The notes: generated by a model from the letters alone, not told the origin. A stretch of 43,057 bases of DNA from Arsukibacterium tuosuense (GCA_945872065.1 CAMBYH010000012.1:1-43057), one strand, 5' to 3'. Counted from the first letter of the stretch, positions 6,900-16,247 are shown. Numbers and translations: made by a program.

Positions 6900-7856
6900 A
6901 TGCGTAACCGGAAGCCGGTCCCCGGCCAGTCGTTGTTGCTCCTGATTCTGGTGCTGGGCCCCCTGCTCCCGGTGGCGACCCCACGGGCGGCCCCTGTCTT
7001 TGACCCTGCCCGGGTGGGCTGGTCCGAGATCCGCATGGCAGGGAGCAAGCTGTTCGTCACGGCCGATGCCCGGCTGACGCTGCACCGGGTGGCGGGCGCC
7101 AGCCTCCGTCCGGACCTGCTGCCCGTGTCTGACGAGCGCTTCACGCCGCTCCAGCCCGGGACGGACGTGCTGGAACTCCTGTACGAAACCCGCGCGATCG
7201 GCCGCCGGTCCCGGCTGACCCTGTGGATGGATCCCCTCTCTGGCGCCGCGCTCCAGCGCACCCAGCACGACCGGGACGGCAAGATGCGCCTGCGCACTTA
7301 TCGCTTCGGTACCGCCGGCGCCTACCAGCGCACCTTCTGGCCCGCGACGCCGGCTGAGAAGTCGCTGCCTCCCGAGCGCTGGACCAAAACCAGCGAAGGC
7401 CTGCGGGCCTACCCGTTGGATCCGGGCCAGCAACCGGTGGTCGAACCCACTGGCCTGCTCTACGCAATTTCGGCCGCCGCCCTGAACCAGCCCGGCGACA
7501 CCCTCGATGTGCTGGTCTTCCGGCGGCGGGACACCCAGACAGTGCGCATTGAGGTGCAGTCACCCCGGGAGGTCACCGTGCGCTACGACGAACTGCCCAC
7601 GCCGGGAACAGGTCAGGGGGCTGTGCAGCGCACGGGCAAGGTACAGGCTCTGCGCCTCTCTCTGCAGGGCCTGCCCGTGCCGGGCGGCGATCCGGAGGAT
7701 GACGATCTGGAACTGCTCGGCCTGCGGGGCCGGCTCGAACTGCTGCTGGAACCGGCCACCCGTGCCCCATTGCAGCTCTCGGGCAATGTGAAGGTGGTCG
7801 GGGCAGTGACGCTCCGGCTGACGGCTCTTCGTCCGCTGCAGCAGGGCGCCCGGTGA
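6900..7856 (+). CDS. Exported protein of unknown function, divergent from tamA
   Basis: A 318-residue protein with a clear signal peptide (basic MRNRKPVPGQ, then a hydrophobic core to about residue 30 and an Ala-rich cleavage region), so it is periplasmic or outer-membrane associated. The rest is predicted beta-rich, with repeated amphipathic strands and a WMDPLSGAALQRTQ segment reminiscent of periplasmic proteins that bind lipid or polysaccharide. I cannot assign a family with confidence; DUF3108-like proteins are one possibility. The ATG at 6900 has no Shine-Dalgarno and sits directly at the predicted transcription start, which suggests a leaderless message. Being head to head with tamAB hints at a shared envelope role, but that is inference. 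Confidence 0.75.
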   Translation: MRNRKPVPGQSLLLLILVLGPLLPVATPRAAPVFDPARVGWSEIRMAGSKLFVTADARLTLHRVAGASLRPDLLPVSDERFTPLQPGTDVLELLYETRAIGRRSRLTLWMDPLSGAALQRTQHDRDGKMRLRTYRFGTAGAYQRTFWPATPAEKSLPPERWTKTSEGLRAYPLDPGQQPVVEPTGLLYAISAAALNQPGDTLDVLVFRRRDTQTVRIEVQSPREVTVRYDELPTPGTGQGAVQRTGKVQALRLSLQGLPVPGGDPEDDDLELLGLRGRLELLLEPATRAPLQLSGNVKVVGAVTLRLTALRPLQQGAR

Positions 7857-7881
7857 CAGCCCCGGGCGCTGCGCCTTACTC

Positions 7882-7887
7882 TATAAT
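7882..7887 (+). promoter_or_regulatory. Probable -10 element of the DUF4136 lipoprotein gene
   Basis: A perfect TATAAT lies 40 bp before the GTG start at 7928. No convincing -35 lies 16-18 bp upstream; GTGACA at 7853 is too far. The gene could be read from here or from the preceding gene. Confidence 0.45.
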
Positions 7888-7927
7888 CTGTTTTTCCCCA
7901 CCGTCCTTTCGGACCAGGAGGTCCAGC

Positions 7928-8515
7928 GTGTATCAGTCACTCATCAAGCCCGTGCGCCGGGTAGCCCTGTATGTGATTACAGCAGCGCTGTTCGCCGGCT
8001 GCACCTCGGGGCCATCCATCTTCGTCAACAGCGACCCGGCGGCCAACTTCGCCAGCTATCGCACCTACAATTTCGTGACGCCCCTGGGCACCGACAACTC
8101 CGGCTACTCCTCGCTGCTCAGCCAGTACCTGCGCACCGCCACCGCCCGGGAACTGGAGTCCCGGGGTTACACGCGCAGTGATAATCCCGACGTGCTCGTC
8201 AACTTCAACGTGAAGACCAAGGACAAGATCCAGACCACGACGACACCCTCGGGCCCGAGCTACGGCGGCTACTACGGCTATCGCTCGGGCTACTACGGCG
8301 TGTGGAATGGCTACGACACCCAGGTGACCCAGTACACGGAGGGCACCCTCACGGTGGATGTCGTGGATGCGGCGCGGAAGCAGCTGACCTGGGACGGCAC
8401 TGCCGTCGGTCGCGTGCGGGAGAAGGACCGGGCAAACCTGCAGCCTGCGATCGACAATGCAATTACCCAGATTTTCGCCAGGTACCCGTCCCCGGGGGCT
8501 CCCGCAGCACCCTGA
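7928..8515 (+). CDS. DUF4136-family lipoprotein
   Basis: A 195-residue lipoprotein. The GTG at 7928 follows an AGGAGG Shine-Dalgarno and gives a type II signal peptide with lipobox LFAGC, cleaved before Cys at about residue 24. An upstream in-frame start at 7853 would bury the signal. The mature part matches DUF4136: it begins with the DPAANFASYRTYNF segment, has the VLVNFNVKTKDKIQ strand, a Gly/Tyr-rich loop (YGGYYGYRSGYYG), and TEGTLTVDVVDAARKQLTWDGTA, ending with an IDNAITQIFARYP helix. Members are envelope lipoproteins of unknown function in proteobacteria and Bacteroidetes. Confidence 0.9.
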   Translation: MYQSLIKPVRRVALYVITAALFAGCTSGPSIFVNSDPAANFASYRTYNFVTPLGTDNSGYSSLLSQYLRTATARELESRGYTRSDNPDVLVNFNVKTKDKIQTTTTPSGPSYGGYYGYRSGYYGVWNGYDTQVTQYTEGTLTVDVVDAARKQLTWDGTAVGRVREKDRANLQPAIDNAITQIFARYPSPGAPAAP

Positions 8516-8619
8516 GCCGGCCCGACCAGAGGGCCAATCTGTGACCCGGTCCCTAACGCAGCACCGGACCGGGCCCGATACCATCTCTGCTCCATTCGCT
8601 TGGGCAGAGGTGGCCGGGA

Positions 8620-8948
8620 ATGCTGCGAGTCCTTTTGGTCGATGACGAGCCCAACGTGCTGGCCAGCATGCGGCGCCAGCTGCGCAAAGTCTGCGAGGTG
8701 CAGGCAGCGGGGACGAGGCACTCCGACTGCTGAAGGAACTGGGCCCCGTGGCCCTCGTCGTCTCCGATATGCGCATGCCCGGCATGAACGGCGCCGAGCT
8801 CCTTACCAAGGTTCAGACCCTTTACCCCAACACGGTGCGGATGGTCCTCTCCGGTCAGGCCGACCCGGAATCCACCATCGCCGCCGTCAACGAGGGGCAG
8901 ATTTACCGCTTCCTGACCAAGCCCTGCAGTGAAGAGGTGCTGCGCAAG
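8620..8948 (+). pseudogene. Response regulator receiver domain, frameshifted and truncated
   Basis: The remains of a two-component response regulator. It begins MLRVLLVDDEPNVLASM in one frame and runs into a stop after about 33 codons. From about 8703 the frame changes and the domain resumes as SGDEALRLLKELGP, VVSDMRMPGMNG (phosphoacceptor Asp), VLSGQAD and FLTKPCSEEVL (conserved Lys). One base is missing around 8703-8706, net. After LRKA the sequence becomes the antisense of a histidine kinase gene, so the output domain is lost. Receiver domains of this type often precede HD-GYP or GGDEF outputs. It cannot make a full protein as read here. Confidence 0.85.
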
Positions 8949-11143
8949 GCAGGGCACGGGGGGCAGGTGGGGATCCAGCTGGGTGCAGACCTCGGCAATG
9001 TCCTGCCAGTCACTGCCGGCCACCCGCACTGCGCTCTCGATAACCCGATTCAGATTGGTACCGACGAGGTCCCGGGCCGGGTGGGTAAGCTCCCGCATGG
9101 AGCGCACAATCTCGCCGACCCGCTCCACGCCTTCCAGGGACTGGCGGATGGCCACGGGCACCTCCGCCTGCAGATAATCCGCATCGGCCGCGCTGAGAGC
9201 CCGGGCCAGCTCGCTCACCGGGACAGCGCCATTGCCTGCGGCCTGCACCAGACGCGCGATCTCCGCCAGAAGGACGGTGACCGTGCTGAAGGCAGCATCG
9301 AGGAAGCGGATGTTCCCGCCGACATACTGGGTGGGTGTATTGATCTCGTGGGCGACGCCGGCTGCCAGCTGACCAACGGCCTCCAGTTTCTGTGCCTGAG
9401 CAAGCTGGGTCTCGAGCCTGAGTCGCTCGGTAACGTCGTGCAGGACCACGACATAGCTGGATATCAGTCCGTCATCACCCACCACCGGTGAAACGGCCGC
9501 ATCCTCGGTGATGAGGCTGCTGTCCTTCAGTTCAGTCGTGAGCCGTCGCATCCAGGTCCGACCGGCAGACACCGTGCGCCACATCTCGTGGTAGTAGTTC
9601 TGGCTATCGCGGCCCTTGATGGCTTCGCCAGGCGCCTTGCCAACGACTTCTGTACTCTGCACACCGCGGTTGCGCTCATAGGCCGGGTTGACATACTGGA
9701 TGCGGCCCGCGAGATCCAGCAGCACGATGGACTGGGCCGTGTATTCCACCACCGCCGACAGGTTGCGCAGCTTCGCTTCGGTCTCCCGCCGGGCCGTGAT
9801 GTCCCGCATCACGGCGATATAGCCGGTGGCGTGCCCGGCTGCGTCGCGGATGGGCGCGACCGTCACTTCCTCGTGGCGCAGCGCGCCGTTTCGGCCTGCG
9901 GATGACAGCTGGCCAGACCAGCTGTGGCCCGCCTGTACGGTGGTCCAAAGCTCCTGGTAGGTCGTACCGGCGTTCTTGCCACTGCCAGGCGCCTTGCCCC
10001 GAACCTCCTCGAAGCTGAAACTGGACTGGCGCTCGTACTGTGGATTGACATAGTTGATCCGGCCGTCCGCATCCAGGATGGCAATGGCATCGCCTGCATA
10101 CTCCACCGCTGCGGCCAGCTCCTCCAGCCGGGACTGGTCCGCGTGCCGGGCCGATTCCAGCTCCTGAAAACGTCGGGCCAGCGCCCCGATCTCGTCCTGC
10201 CGCGCCAGGTCGGGGGTCGGCAGGAGTTCCCCGCTCTCCCGGAGAACGAGCAGGTGGCGGGTCAGCCGGCCCAGGGGGGCCGACACGATGGCCTGGATGA
10301 GGGTGGCCAGAATCAGCAGCGTGACGGCGACCGTCACCAGCAGGCCGAGCAGCAGCGCCTGCACGGTTTCGCGGCCGGTCGCCAGAATCGTGCGGGGCAT
10401 GCGCGTCTCGAGAATGAGGGCCGGGTTGCCGGCCAGGTCGCGAAACAGCCGGAAGTCCGACATATCGTCCTCCCGGGTGACCAGGCGGGAGCCGCCCGGC
10501 GTTCGCCCGAGGGTGGCAGCAAGCACATGCATCTCCGCGGACAGCGCGTTGCGGCGGTTGCCATGCACGATGACCTGGGAGGGCAGGACGCTGAGCTAGC
10601 CAAAGAGCTGCTCGGCCTGGAGGTAACTCCCCAGCACCAGGGTACCGGCAGGCTCGCCAGAACCGTCCGTCCGGGAGATGGGGCGCAGCGCCAGGATCAG
10701 CGGCCCCTGGCGTGTGCTGATCACGCCAGCGATGGTTTCCCGGCTGCCGGCGACCGGCAGTACCGAGGGGCTCTGGGCATGGTGACCGGCTGCGTAGGGC
10801 GCGGCACCCCGGAGCAGGTCGACAATCTCGATCCCCGCAGCGGGGTCCGGGCTCCGGGCCTCCCCGGCCTGCAGGCGGCCCAGTCGGTCGTACTGGCCTC
10901 CAGAAACTCCAGCTTGGCGGCAATAGCCTGCTCCAGGATCTTCCGGTTCTGCAGCACCAGGTCGACCTCCTTCGCGGCGAAGGTGTCCAGCACGGTTTGC
11001 CTGCTGAACCAGGCCAGTCCTGAGGAGGTAAGTACCACTACCAGGAGCAGCAGCAGAGTGATGCGCGCCGCGAGGGACAGGCCGGGAGGGCGCACACCGC
11101 CGGACGCGGGTGGGGCGGAGAAGAGCGGGGACAAGCTGTTCAT
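8949..11143 (-). pseudogene. CHASE4-HAMP-PAS-PAS histidine kinase, decayed
   Basis: A membrane sensor kinase with at least three lesions. The start (11143) gives a first membrane helix and the beginning of a CHASE4-like sensor (KILEQAIAAKLEFLEA, TTDWA). Near 10875 the frame changes and part of the sensor is missing. The next frame holds the rest (LALRPISRTDGSGEPAG, LVLGSYLQAEQLFG) and stops at TAG 10597-10599. A second shift near 10570-10600 restores the frame for the second membrane helix, HAMP, two PAS domains (YVNPQYERQ, YVNPAYERN) and the H-box GVAHEINTPTQ. The kinase then ends at VPCLA, before the ATP-binding N and G boxes, where it meets the truncated response regulator. It is a cognate-looking convergent partner of 8620-8948. 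Confidence 0.88.
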
Positions 11144-11263
11144 CGGGGCTTGATACCGCAATCCGGCACGCTGGCAGGGTGCCCCGGTCACAAAGGACGA
11201 GGCGGTGATGCCGCGGTGAGACCTGGCGCACACCAGGCCACCGTCCGCCCTTAGAATGGAGCG

Positions 11264-11911
11264 ATGACCGCACCCCTGGACCTTGGCTCCCTGCGTCGTG
11301 ATTACGCCACCCGGCCCCTCAGCCGGGAGGACCTCGCTGGGGATCCGGTCGTGCAGTTCCAGCAGTGGTTCACCGAGGCACTAGACGCCAGCGTGCTGGA
11401 CCCCAATGCCATGAGCATCGCGACCGTCGGCGACGACGGGCAGCCCTCGCTGCGCATGGTGCTGCTCAAGTACTTCGACACGGCGGGTTTTGTCTTCTAC
11501 ACCAACCTGGAGAGCCGCAAGGCGCGGGAGATGGCCAACAATTCCCGCGTGGCCTTGCTCTTTTACTGGGCCGAGATCAGCCGACAGGTGCGCATCACGG
11601 GGACGGCCACCCGGATCTCCGCGGCCGAGAGCCTGCGCTATTTCCTGACCCGTCCCCGGGACAGCCAGATTGGCGCCTGGGTGTCCGAGCAGAGTCGGGT
11701 CATCGAAGGCCGCCAGTTCCTGGAAGCGAAATTCGCCGAACTGAAGGCCCGCTTCGCCGCCGGCGATGTGCCCCTGCCCGCCTTCTGGGGTGGGTACCGG
11801 GTGCAGCCGCACACGGTGGAGTTCTGGCAGGCCCGGGAGAACCGGCTCCACGACCGCTTTGTCTACAGTCAGTCGGGCACCGGCTGGACCATCAACCGGC
11901 TCGCACCCTGA
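11264..11911 (+). CDS. pdxH: Pyridoxamine/pyridoxine 5'-phosphate oxidase
   Basis: A 215-residue PdxH, which oxidises pyridoxamine and pyridoxine phosphates to pyridoxal 5'-phosphate with FMN in the cytoplasm (vitamin B6 synthesis and salvage). The length matches the family (about 218). Recognisable segments are the N-terminal LRRDYATRPLSREDL, DGQPSLRMVLLKYFD and FYTNLESRKAREM (FMN phosphate binding), LLFYWAEISRQVRI, the SQIGAWVSEQS block, and the C-terminal signature FWQARENRLHDRF followed by GWTINRLAP. The start ATG at 11264 is well placed. The gene is followed closely by a lipoprotein gene (11 bases), probably on the same message. Confidence 0.97.
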   Translation: MTAPLDLGSLRRDYATRPLSREDLAGDPVVQFQQWFTEALDASVLDPNAMSIATVGDDGQPSLRMVLLKYFDTAGFVFYTNLESRKAREMANNSRVALLFYWAEISRQVRITGTATRISAAESLRYFLTRPRDSQIGAWVSEQSRVIEGRQFLEAKFAELKARFAAGDVPLPAFWGGYRVQPHTVEFWQARENRLHDRFVYSQSGTGWTINRLAP

Positions 11912-11922
11912 GGAACTGGCCA

Positions 11923-12651
11923 ATGCTCTCGCTACCACACCTCGCCGCTATCGTCGCCGCGTCTGTCCTCGCGGGGGCCGCCGGGTGCACCACGCAGACC
12001 GCCGCCAGGGTCACGCCTGCACCGCCCCTGGCGGAGTTCTGCCTCGAAGCACAGCGGGTGGTGGTGCGCACGGAAGTCACTCCGGCGCTCGTCCTGCACA
12101 CGGACTTCGATGGCTTCGTGAAATCCAAGGCCGCCATCGAGCCCCTGACCATCCAGCAGTACATCTGGTACGAGAATGACGACCAGGCCCGGCCGGTCAT
12201 GGTGTCCTGCAAGCTGAAGAGCGCCGACCACCTCAACGAAACCTTCGGCAAGGGCACGTCTGCCGGGAACGGCCGGTGTCAGGACATGAATCAGCTGACC
12301 TATGCGCGGCTGGAGAGCGGCCAGGCTCCCGCTGAGGTCGAGCGCGTGATCTTCGGCCCGGCGGAGGTGGTGGAGAACCCGGCGAACCCGGGCATGACGG
12401 GCCCGGACTGGCTGAAGCCCTACGAGATGACCTGGCGGGACCAGGACGGGGTGCTGCACGTGCGGAGCAAGGGCTTCCGGGTGGACTGGACAGACCCCCA
12501 GTTCGCGGCCATGCCCGGCCGCTTTCGCGGCGTGCAGTACTGCCACCTGATCGCGCCCGAGTATCTGGCACGCCTGGTCAGCGGGCAGGCCACAGCCGGC
12601 CTGCTGGTGGGGCGCGAGGTGGCCCCACTTGCCCAGCCGCCGACCCAGTAG
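11923..12651 (+). CDS. Four-cysteine lipoprotein of an unnamed family, copy A
   Basis: A 242-residue predicted lipoprotein or secreted protein. The ATG at 11923 starts a hydrophobic signal ending AGAAGC. After it come blocks shared with the minus-strand gene at 32941-33702: FCLEAQ, a TDF-x-SK-x-PLTIQQYIWY region, PVMVSCKLKSADHL, a GRCQ cysteine, a GPDWL/DG-x-HVRSKG region and QYCHLIAPEYLARL near the C-terminus. Four cysteines outside the lipobox align between the two proteins, which suggests two disulfides in the periplasm. I do not recognise the family. The gene follows pdxH by 11 bases. Its stop codon lies in a 12-bp tandem duplication (12642-12665). Confidence 0.82.
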   Translation: MLSLPHLAAIVAASVLAGAAGCTTQTAARVTPAPPLAEFCLEAQRVVVRTEVTPALVLHTDFDGFVKSKAAIEPLTIQQYIWYENDDQARPVMVSCKLKSADHLNETFGKGTSAGNGRCQDMNQLTYARLESGQAPAEVERVIFGPAEVVENPANPGMTGPDWLKPYEMTWRDQDGVLHVRSKGFRVDWTDPQFAAMPGRFRGVQYCHLIAPEYLARLVSGQATAGLLVGREVAPLAQPPTQ

Positions 12652-12665
12652 CGGACCCAGTAGCG
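12642..12665 (+). repeat. 12-bp tandem duplication at a stop codon
   Basis: GACCCAGTAGCG occurs twice in tandem (12642-12653 and 12654-12665). The first copy contains the TAG stop of the lipoprotein gene, so the second copy repeats the stop region in the short intergenic space. Confidence 0.9.
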
Positions 12666-12700
12666 CCCACCCGGCACATAGAAACCCAGCACACAAAGTA

Positions 12701-13870
12701 GTGGAGCAGCTTCACGTCCTCATCATCGGCGCCGGGATCGGTGGCCTGACGACCGCCCTCGCCCTGCAGCGTGGGGGAGCCCGGGTGTCGGTGTACGAGC
12801 AGGCCGGCGTGCTCTCCGAAGTGGGGGCCGGGCTCACCCTGGCCTCCAACGGGACGGTCATCCTCCAGCACCTCGGGCTGGGCACTGTGCTGGACGACTT
12901 GGGCGTGGTTCCTGGCCGGGGCGCCGTCAAGGACTACCGGAACGGCCGGACACTGGTCGATATTCCCCGGGGCACGACGCAGGTGGAGCGCTTCGGCGCA
13001 CCCTACTGCCAGATGCACCGCAATGACCTGCACCAGGCGCTGGCGGCGGCGGTGCAGAGCGCGGACCGGAATTGCCTGCATCTCGGCTGCTCCCTGGAGG
13101 ATTTCGGCCAGGACGAACAGGGCGTGACGGCGGTCTTCGCCAACGGCCGGACCGCCCGGGGTGACGTGCTCATCGGCTGCGATGGCATCCGTTCCACAGT
13201 GCGGGCCCGCCTGTTTGGCAGCGAGGACCCCCGCTTCACCGGCTACGTCGCCTGGCGTGGCCTGATCCCGATCGAGCGTCTCGCGGCGTCCGCGCTTACG
13301 CCGGACTCAGCTGTCTGGATCGGGCCCGGACACTTCCTGACCCGCTACAAGATCCGGCGCGGCCAGTTGCTGAACTACGTGGCCATGGCCAGGACGAGCA
13401 CCTGGGTGGAGGAAGGCTGGGCGGTGCGCTCCACGGTGGAGTCTCTCCTGGCGGAGTTCCGGGACTTCGAACCCGTGGCCCGGTCGATCCTGATGGCCAC
13501 GCCGCCGGAGCAGTGCTTCAAGTGGGGCATCTTCGACCGGGATCCCCTGCCCTCCTGGACGACCGGCCGCGTGACCCTGCTGGGTGACGCGGCCCACCCG
13601 ACCACGCCGTTCCTCGGCCAGGGCGCGGCGATGGCGCTGGAAGATGGACTGGTGCTCGCACGCGCGCTCCTCGCCGCCGGGTCGGTCACCGAGGCTCTGG
13701 CCCGCTACGAGCAGGCGCGGGTAACCCGGGCCAACTTCGTGCTGCTCGCCTCCCGGGAGAACGGCAGCCACCTGACCACCACCGACCCGGACCGGTACGA
13801 CGAAGCCACGCACCGGAACGAGGAGTCCCTGGACCTGGCCAGCTACAACGCAGTGACGGTGCCGGTTTGA
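12701..13870 (+). CDS. FAD-dependent aromatic-ring monooxygenase (salicylate hydroxylase-like)
   Basis: A 389-residue class A flavoprotein monooxygenase. The Rossmann motif GAGIGGLTTALALQRGG lies near the N-terminus, the GCDGIRSTVRARL (DG) motif in the middle, and the second FAD motif GDAAHPTTPFLGQGAAMALED in the last third. The family includes salicylate 1-hydroxylase, 3-hydroxybenzoate 6-hydroxylase and FAD epoxidases, which hydroxylate an aromatic substrate with NAD(P)H and O2. The substrate cannot be told from the sequence. The GTG at 12701 puts the FAD motif at the usual position; an upstream in-frame start at 12629 would add 24 unrelated residues. Its stop overlaps the start of the next gene (TTGA), so the two are probably co-translated. 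Confidence 0.9.
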   Translation: MEQLHVLIIGAGIGGLTTALALQRGGARVSVYEQAGVLSEVGAGLTLASNGTVILQHLGLGTVLDDLGVVPGRGAVKDYRNGRTLVDIPRGTTQVERFGAPYCQMHRNDLHQALAAAVQSADRNCLHLGCSLEDFGQDEQGVTAVFANGRTARGDVLIGCDGIRSTVRARLFGSEDPRFTGYVAWRGLIPIERLAASALTPDSAVWIGPGHFLTRYKIRRGQLLNYVAMARTSTWVEEGWAVRSTVESLLAEFRDFEPVARSILMATPPEQCFKWGIFDRDPLPSWTTGRVTLLGDAAHPTTPFLGQGAAMALEDGLVLARALLAAGSVTEALARYEQARVTRANFVLLASRENGSHLTTTDPDRYDEATHRNEESLDLASYNAVTVPV

Positions 13871-14922
13871 GTCCTGACGCACTGCTGCCCGGGCCTCTGG
13901 ATATCGTTGGCGATGTCCACGGCGAGTTTGAGGCCCTGCAGGCTCTCGTCAGCCACCTCGGCTATGCCACCGACGGCTCCCACCCGGACCAGCGACACCT
14001 GATTTTTGTCGGCGACCTCTGCGACCGGGGCCCGGACAGCCCCGGGGTGGTGCGCTATGTCGCCGGTCTGGTGGCCGCGGGGCGCGCCCAGTGCGTCCTG
14101 GGTAACCACGAACTCAACCTGCTGCGGGGTTCGACCAAACCCGCGAATGGCTGGTTCTTTGCCAACGACCACGACCGGGCTCTGGGGAAGTTTGTCGAGT
14201 GCCAGCAGCCGACGGCAGCAGAGCGTCAGGGTTTTGTGGAGTTCTTCGCCAGTCTGCCGCTGGCGCTGGAGCGTGCCGATCTCCGGGTGGTGCACGCGGC
14301 CTGGCACGCTGAATCCCTGGCGGCGCTGGAGCGCGAGCCAACCGGTCGGGGAGTGCTGGACGTATATCGCCACTACGCTGCAGCGTCCGAGAGTTGGGCA
14401 AAGGGCTCGCAGCTGACGGCGGACGTACAGCAGGAGTACCGGGACTGGAGCCGGTTCTTCAGTGACGAGACTCAAACTGTCCCACTGCTCCGGGCTATCG
14501 GCACCGTGGACGAGCAGTTCCAGATGTCCAATCCGGTCCGGGTCCTGACGTCGGGAGTGGAGCGGCTGGCGATATCGCCATTTTTCGCCAGCGGCAAGTG
14601 GCGCATGGTCGATCGGGTGGCCTGGTGGCAGGACTACACCGACGACGTGCCCGTGCTGTTTGGCCACTACTGGCGCTGGGCCAGCCCCGAGAGTGCCCGG
14701 CGGTACTCCCGGGGTGAGCGGAACCTGTTTGAGGGACTCGCTTTGAACGAGTGGGCGGGTCCGCGGCGCAATGCCTTCTGCGTGGACTTCTCCGTGGGCG
14801 TCCGCTACCGGGAGCGACTGTCCAGGGGGAGCAGCCCTTACCGGGGCCGGCTTGGCGCCCTGCGCTGGCCGGAGCGGGAGCTGGTCTTCGACGATGGTGA
14901 GCGCGTGCCTCTCAAGGCCTGA
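13867..14922 (+). CDS. PPP-family metallophosphatase
   Basis: A 351-residue phosphoesterase with the full PPP signature: GDVHGEFEAL, GDLCDRGPDSPG, GNHELNLL, then VVHAAWH and LFGHYW supplying metal-binding histidines. This is the fold of PrpE, ApaH and serine/threonine phosphatases, with a two-metal centre. Whether the substrate is a phosphoprotein, a dinucleotide polyphosphate or another phosphate ester is unclear. The TTG start at 13867 overlaps the stop of the monooxygenase gene by four bases. The 3' end overlaps the convergent glycosyltransferase gene by 11 bases. The length, about 100 residues above ApaH, comes from a C-terminal extension after the last histidine and an insert around residues 150-210. 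Confidence 0.88.
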   Translation: MSPDALLPGPLDIVGDVHGEFEALQALVSHLGYATDGSHPDQRHLIFVGDLCDRGPDSPGVVRYVAGLVAAGRAQCVLGNHELNLLRGSTKPANGWFFANDHDRALGKFVECQQPTAAERQGFVEFFASLPLALERADLRVVHAAWHAESLAALEREPTGRGVLDVYRHYAAASESWAKGSQLTADVQQEYRDWSRFFSDETQTVPLLRAIGTVDEQFQMSNPVRVLTSGVERLAISPFFASGKWRMVDRVAWWQDYTDDVPVLFGHYWRWASPESARRYSRGERNLFEGLALNEWAGPRRNAFCVDFSVGVRYRERLSRGSSPYRGRLGALRWPERELVFDDGERVPLKA

Positions 14923-16150
14923 CACCACGCTGCGGCGGACCCGGGGGCGTCCAGCCCACGGCGCTGGCCGCGCTCATCGACCACTCCCGCACGCAGTTCC
15001 TGCGCAGCTGGTCGAGCGGGTAAAACGTGCCCCGCCAGAGAATGCCGCCCCGGGCTAGCGTCAGCACCGTCGCCCAGGCAATCACCCCGGCAAGCGCCAG
15101 CGCTGCGAGCGGCGCGAGGCAACCTTCCAGGCCGCTGCCGCCGGACACGCGCCGGGCAGAAAGACCCACACCAATCAGTGGTATTGCCGCCGCGATCACC
15201 GCCAGGGGATGCGTCCAGGATGCCAGGGGCAGCACCAGCGGCAGGTAAGGCAGCAAGGTGCTGGCCAGTATCAGGAGCACCGCGAGTACCGCCAGGGAAC
15301 CGCGCCACTCGCAGCCGGCGAAGGCGTTCTTTTCCAGACCGCGCAGCGTCGCGATCAGGCCGTTCTGCCAGCGCACGCTGACGAGGCCATCGGCGTCGAG
15401 GCAACCCTGGGCCACTCCCTGGCGCCGGAGCAGCAGGCCCAGCTTGAGATCGTCGGCCACCTCGTAGGCCAGGCGCTCGTGTCCACCAATCCGGGCGTAG
15501 GCATCCCAATGCACCAGGCCAAAGGCCCCGACGCCGACAAAGGCGTGGGACTTCGGCACGGATAACTTCGCCGGATCCAGTTTGGCGCTGAGGGTCAGGG
15601 CAAAGGTTGCCAGGAAGGCCCGCTCGAGAAAGCCGTCAGCAACGAACTTCGGCAGGGCCACGAAGTGGCCGAGTCCATGGGCGGTGGCGAAGGCCACCGA
15701 GCGCTGCAGGGCATCCGGCGCAAACACCACGTCCCCGTCCGTGAACAGCAGCCACTCGCCGGTGGCCCGCCGGGCCCCCTCATGCACTGCATTGATCTTG
15801 CCCAGCCAGCCTGCGGGCAGGGTCCTGATGTGCAGGACGGTGAGTCGTGCATCCTGCACAGCCAGGGCGTCGAGCAACGCCCCGGTCTCGTCCTCCGAGC
15901 GGTCGTTGACGGCCACGATCTGCAGATCCGGATAGTCCTGGGCGAGCAGTGACGAGACCGCTGCCACCACGCCGGCAGCCTCGTTGCGACAGGGAACGAT
16001 CACGCTGACCCTCGGCCAGACTGCGGGCAGCGGGCCGCGCCACTCCCGCAGCGTCGGCAGGGACTTCCGGAAGGACCTCTGCCGGAGGAGCAGCCCGAGG
16101 TTCAGCACAATCAGCAGGCTGATCAGCGCCCCGTAGCTGATGGAAAACAT
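14912..16150 (-). CDS. Membrane glycosyltransferase family 2 (HpnB-like)
   Basis: A 412-residue GT-A glycosyltransferase anchored in the inner membrane. One N-terminal helix (residues 5-23) is followed by the catalytic domain with VSVIVPCRNEAAGV, NDRSEDET, LLFTDGDVVFAPDAL (DxD metal and sugar-nucleotide site), EVADDLKLG (catalytic acidic pair) and the VRWQNG acceptor motif. Several helices follow to about residue 375. This arrangement resembles HpnB of hopanoid clusters and CrtQ-type carotenoid glycosyltransferases, but no squalene-hopene cyclase or carotenoid gene is in the window. The ATG at 16150 has GAGG seven bases upstream; a GTG directly before it is an alternative start. The acceptor is unknown. 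Confidence 0.88.
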   Translation of the reverse strand: MFSISYGALISLLIVLNLGLLLRQRSFRKSLPTLREWRGPLPAVWPRVSVIVPCRNEAAGVVAAVSSLLAQDYPDLQIVAVNDRSEDETGALLDALAVQDARLTVLHIRTLPAGWLGKINAVHEGARRATGEWLLFTDGDVVFAPDALQRSVAFATAHGLGHFVALPKFVADGFLERAFLATFALTLSAKLDPAKLSVPKSHAFVGVGAFGLVHWDAYARIGGHERLAYEVADDLKLGLLLRRQGVAQGCLDADGLVSVRWQNGLIATLRGLEKNAFAGCEWRGSLAVLAVLLILASTLLPYLPLVLPLASWTHPLAVIAAAIPLIGVGLSARRVSGGSGLEGCLAPLAALALAGVIAWATVLTLARGGILWRGTFYPLDQLRRNCVREWSMSAASAVGWTPPGPPQRGVRP

Positions 16151-16185
16151 CACTGGACCTCAGGCCCGGTCAGATCAGTGCACGC

Positions 16186-16219
16186 AAAAAAAACGGCCCG
16201 CCCATTGCGGGGCGGGCCG
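16186..16219 (-). terminator. Strong intrinsic terminator of the DUF3313 gene
   Basis: CGGCCCGCCC (16194-16203) and GGGCGGGCCG (16210-16219) form a perfect 10-bp stem with a 6-nt loop. On the minus strand it is followed by eight T (complement of 16186-16193). It ends transcription of the lipoprotein gene at 16248 and insulates it from the glycosyltransferase gene. Confidence 0.93.
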
Positions 16220-16247
16220 GTAGCGTGGCGCGATTCGAGCGGGGAAA

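Noticed and set aside
6852-7433. N-terminal extension of TamA by 194 residues
   Set aside because: The extension is antisense to the exported protein gene at 6900, and TamA has its own signal peptide at the ATG at 6851.
8748-9491. A 247-codon plus-strand frame that reads like a receiver domain with a novel output domain
   Set aside because: The part after about 8949 is simply the antisense of the histidine kinase remnant, so it is a junction product and not a new domain.
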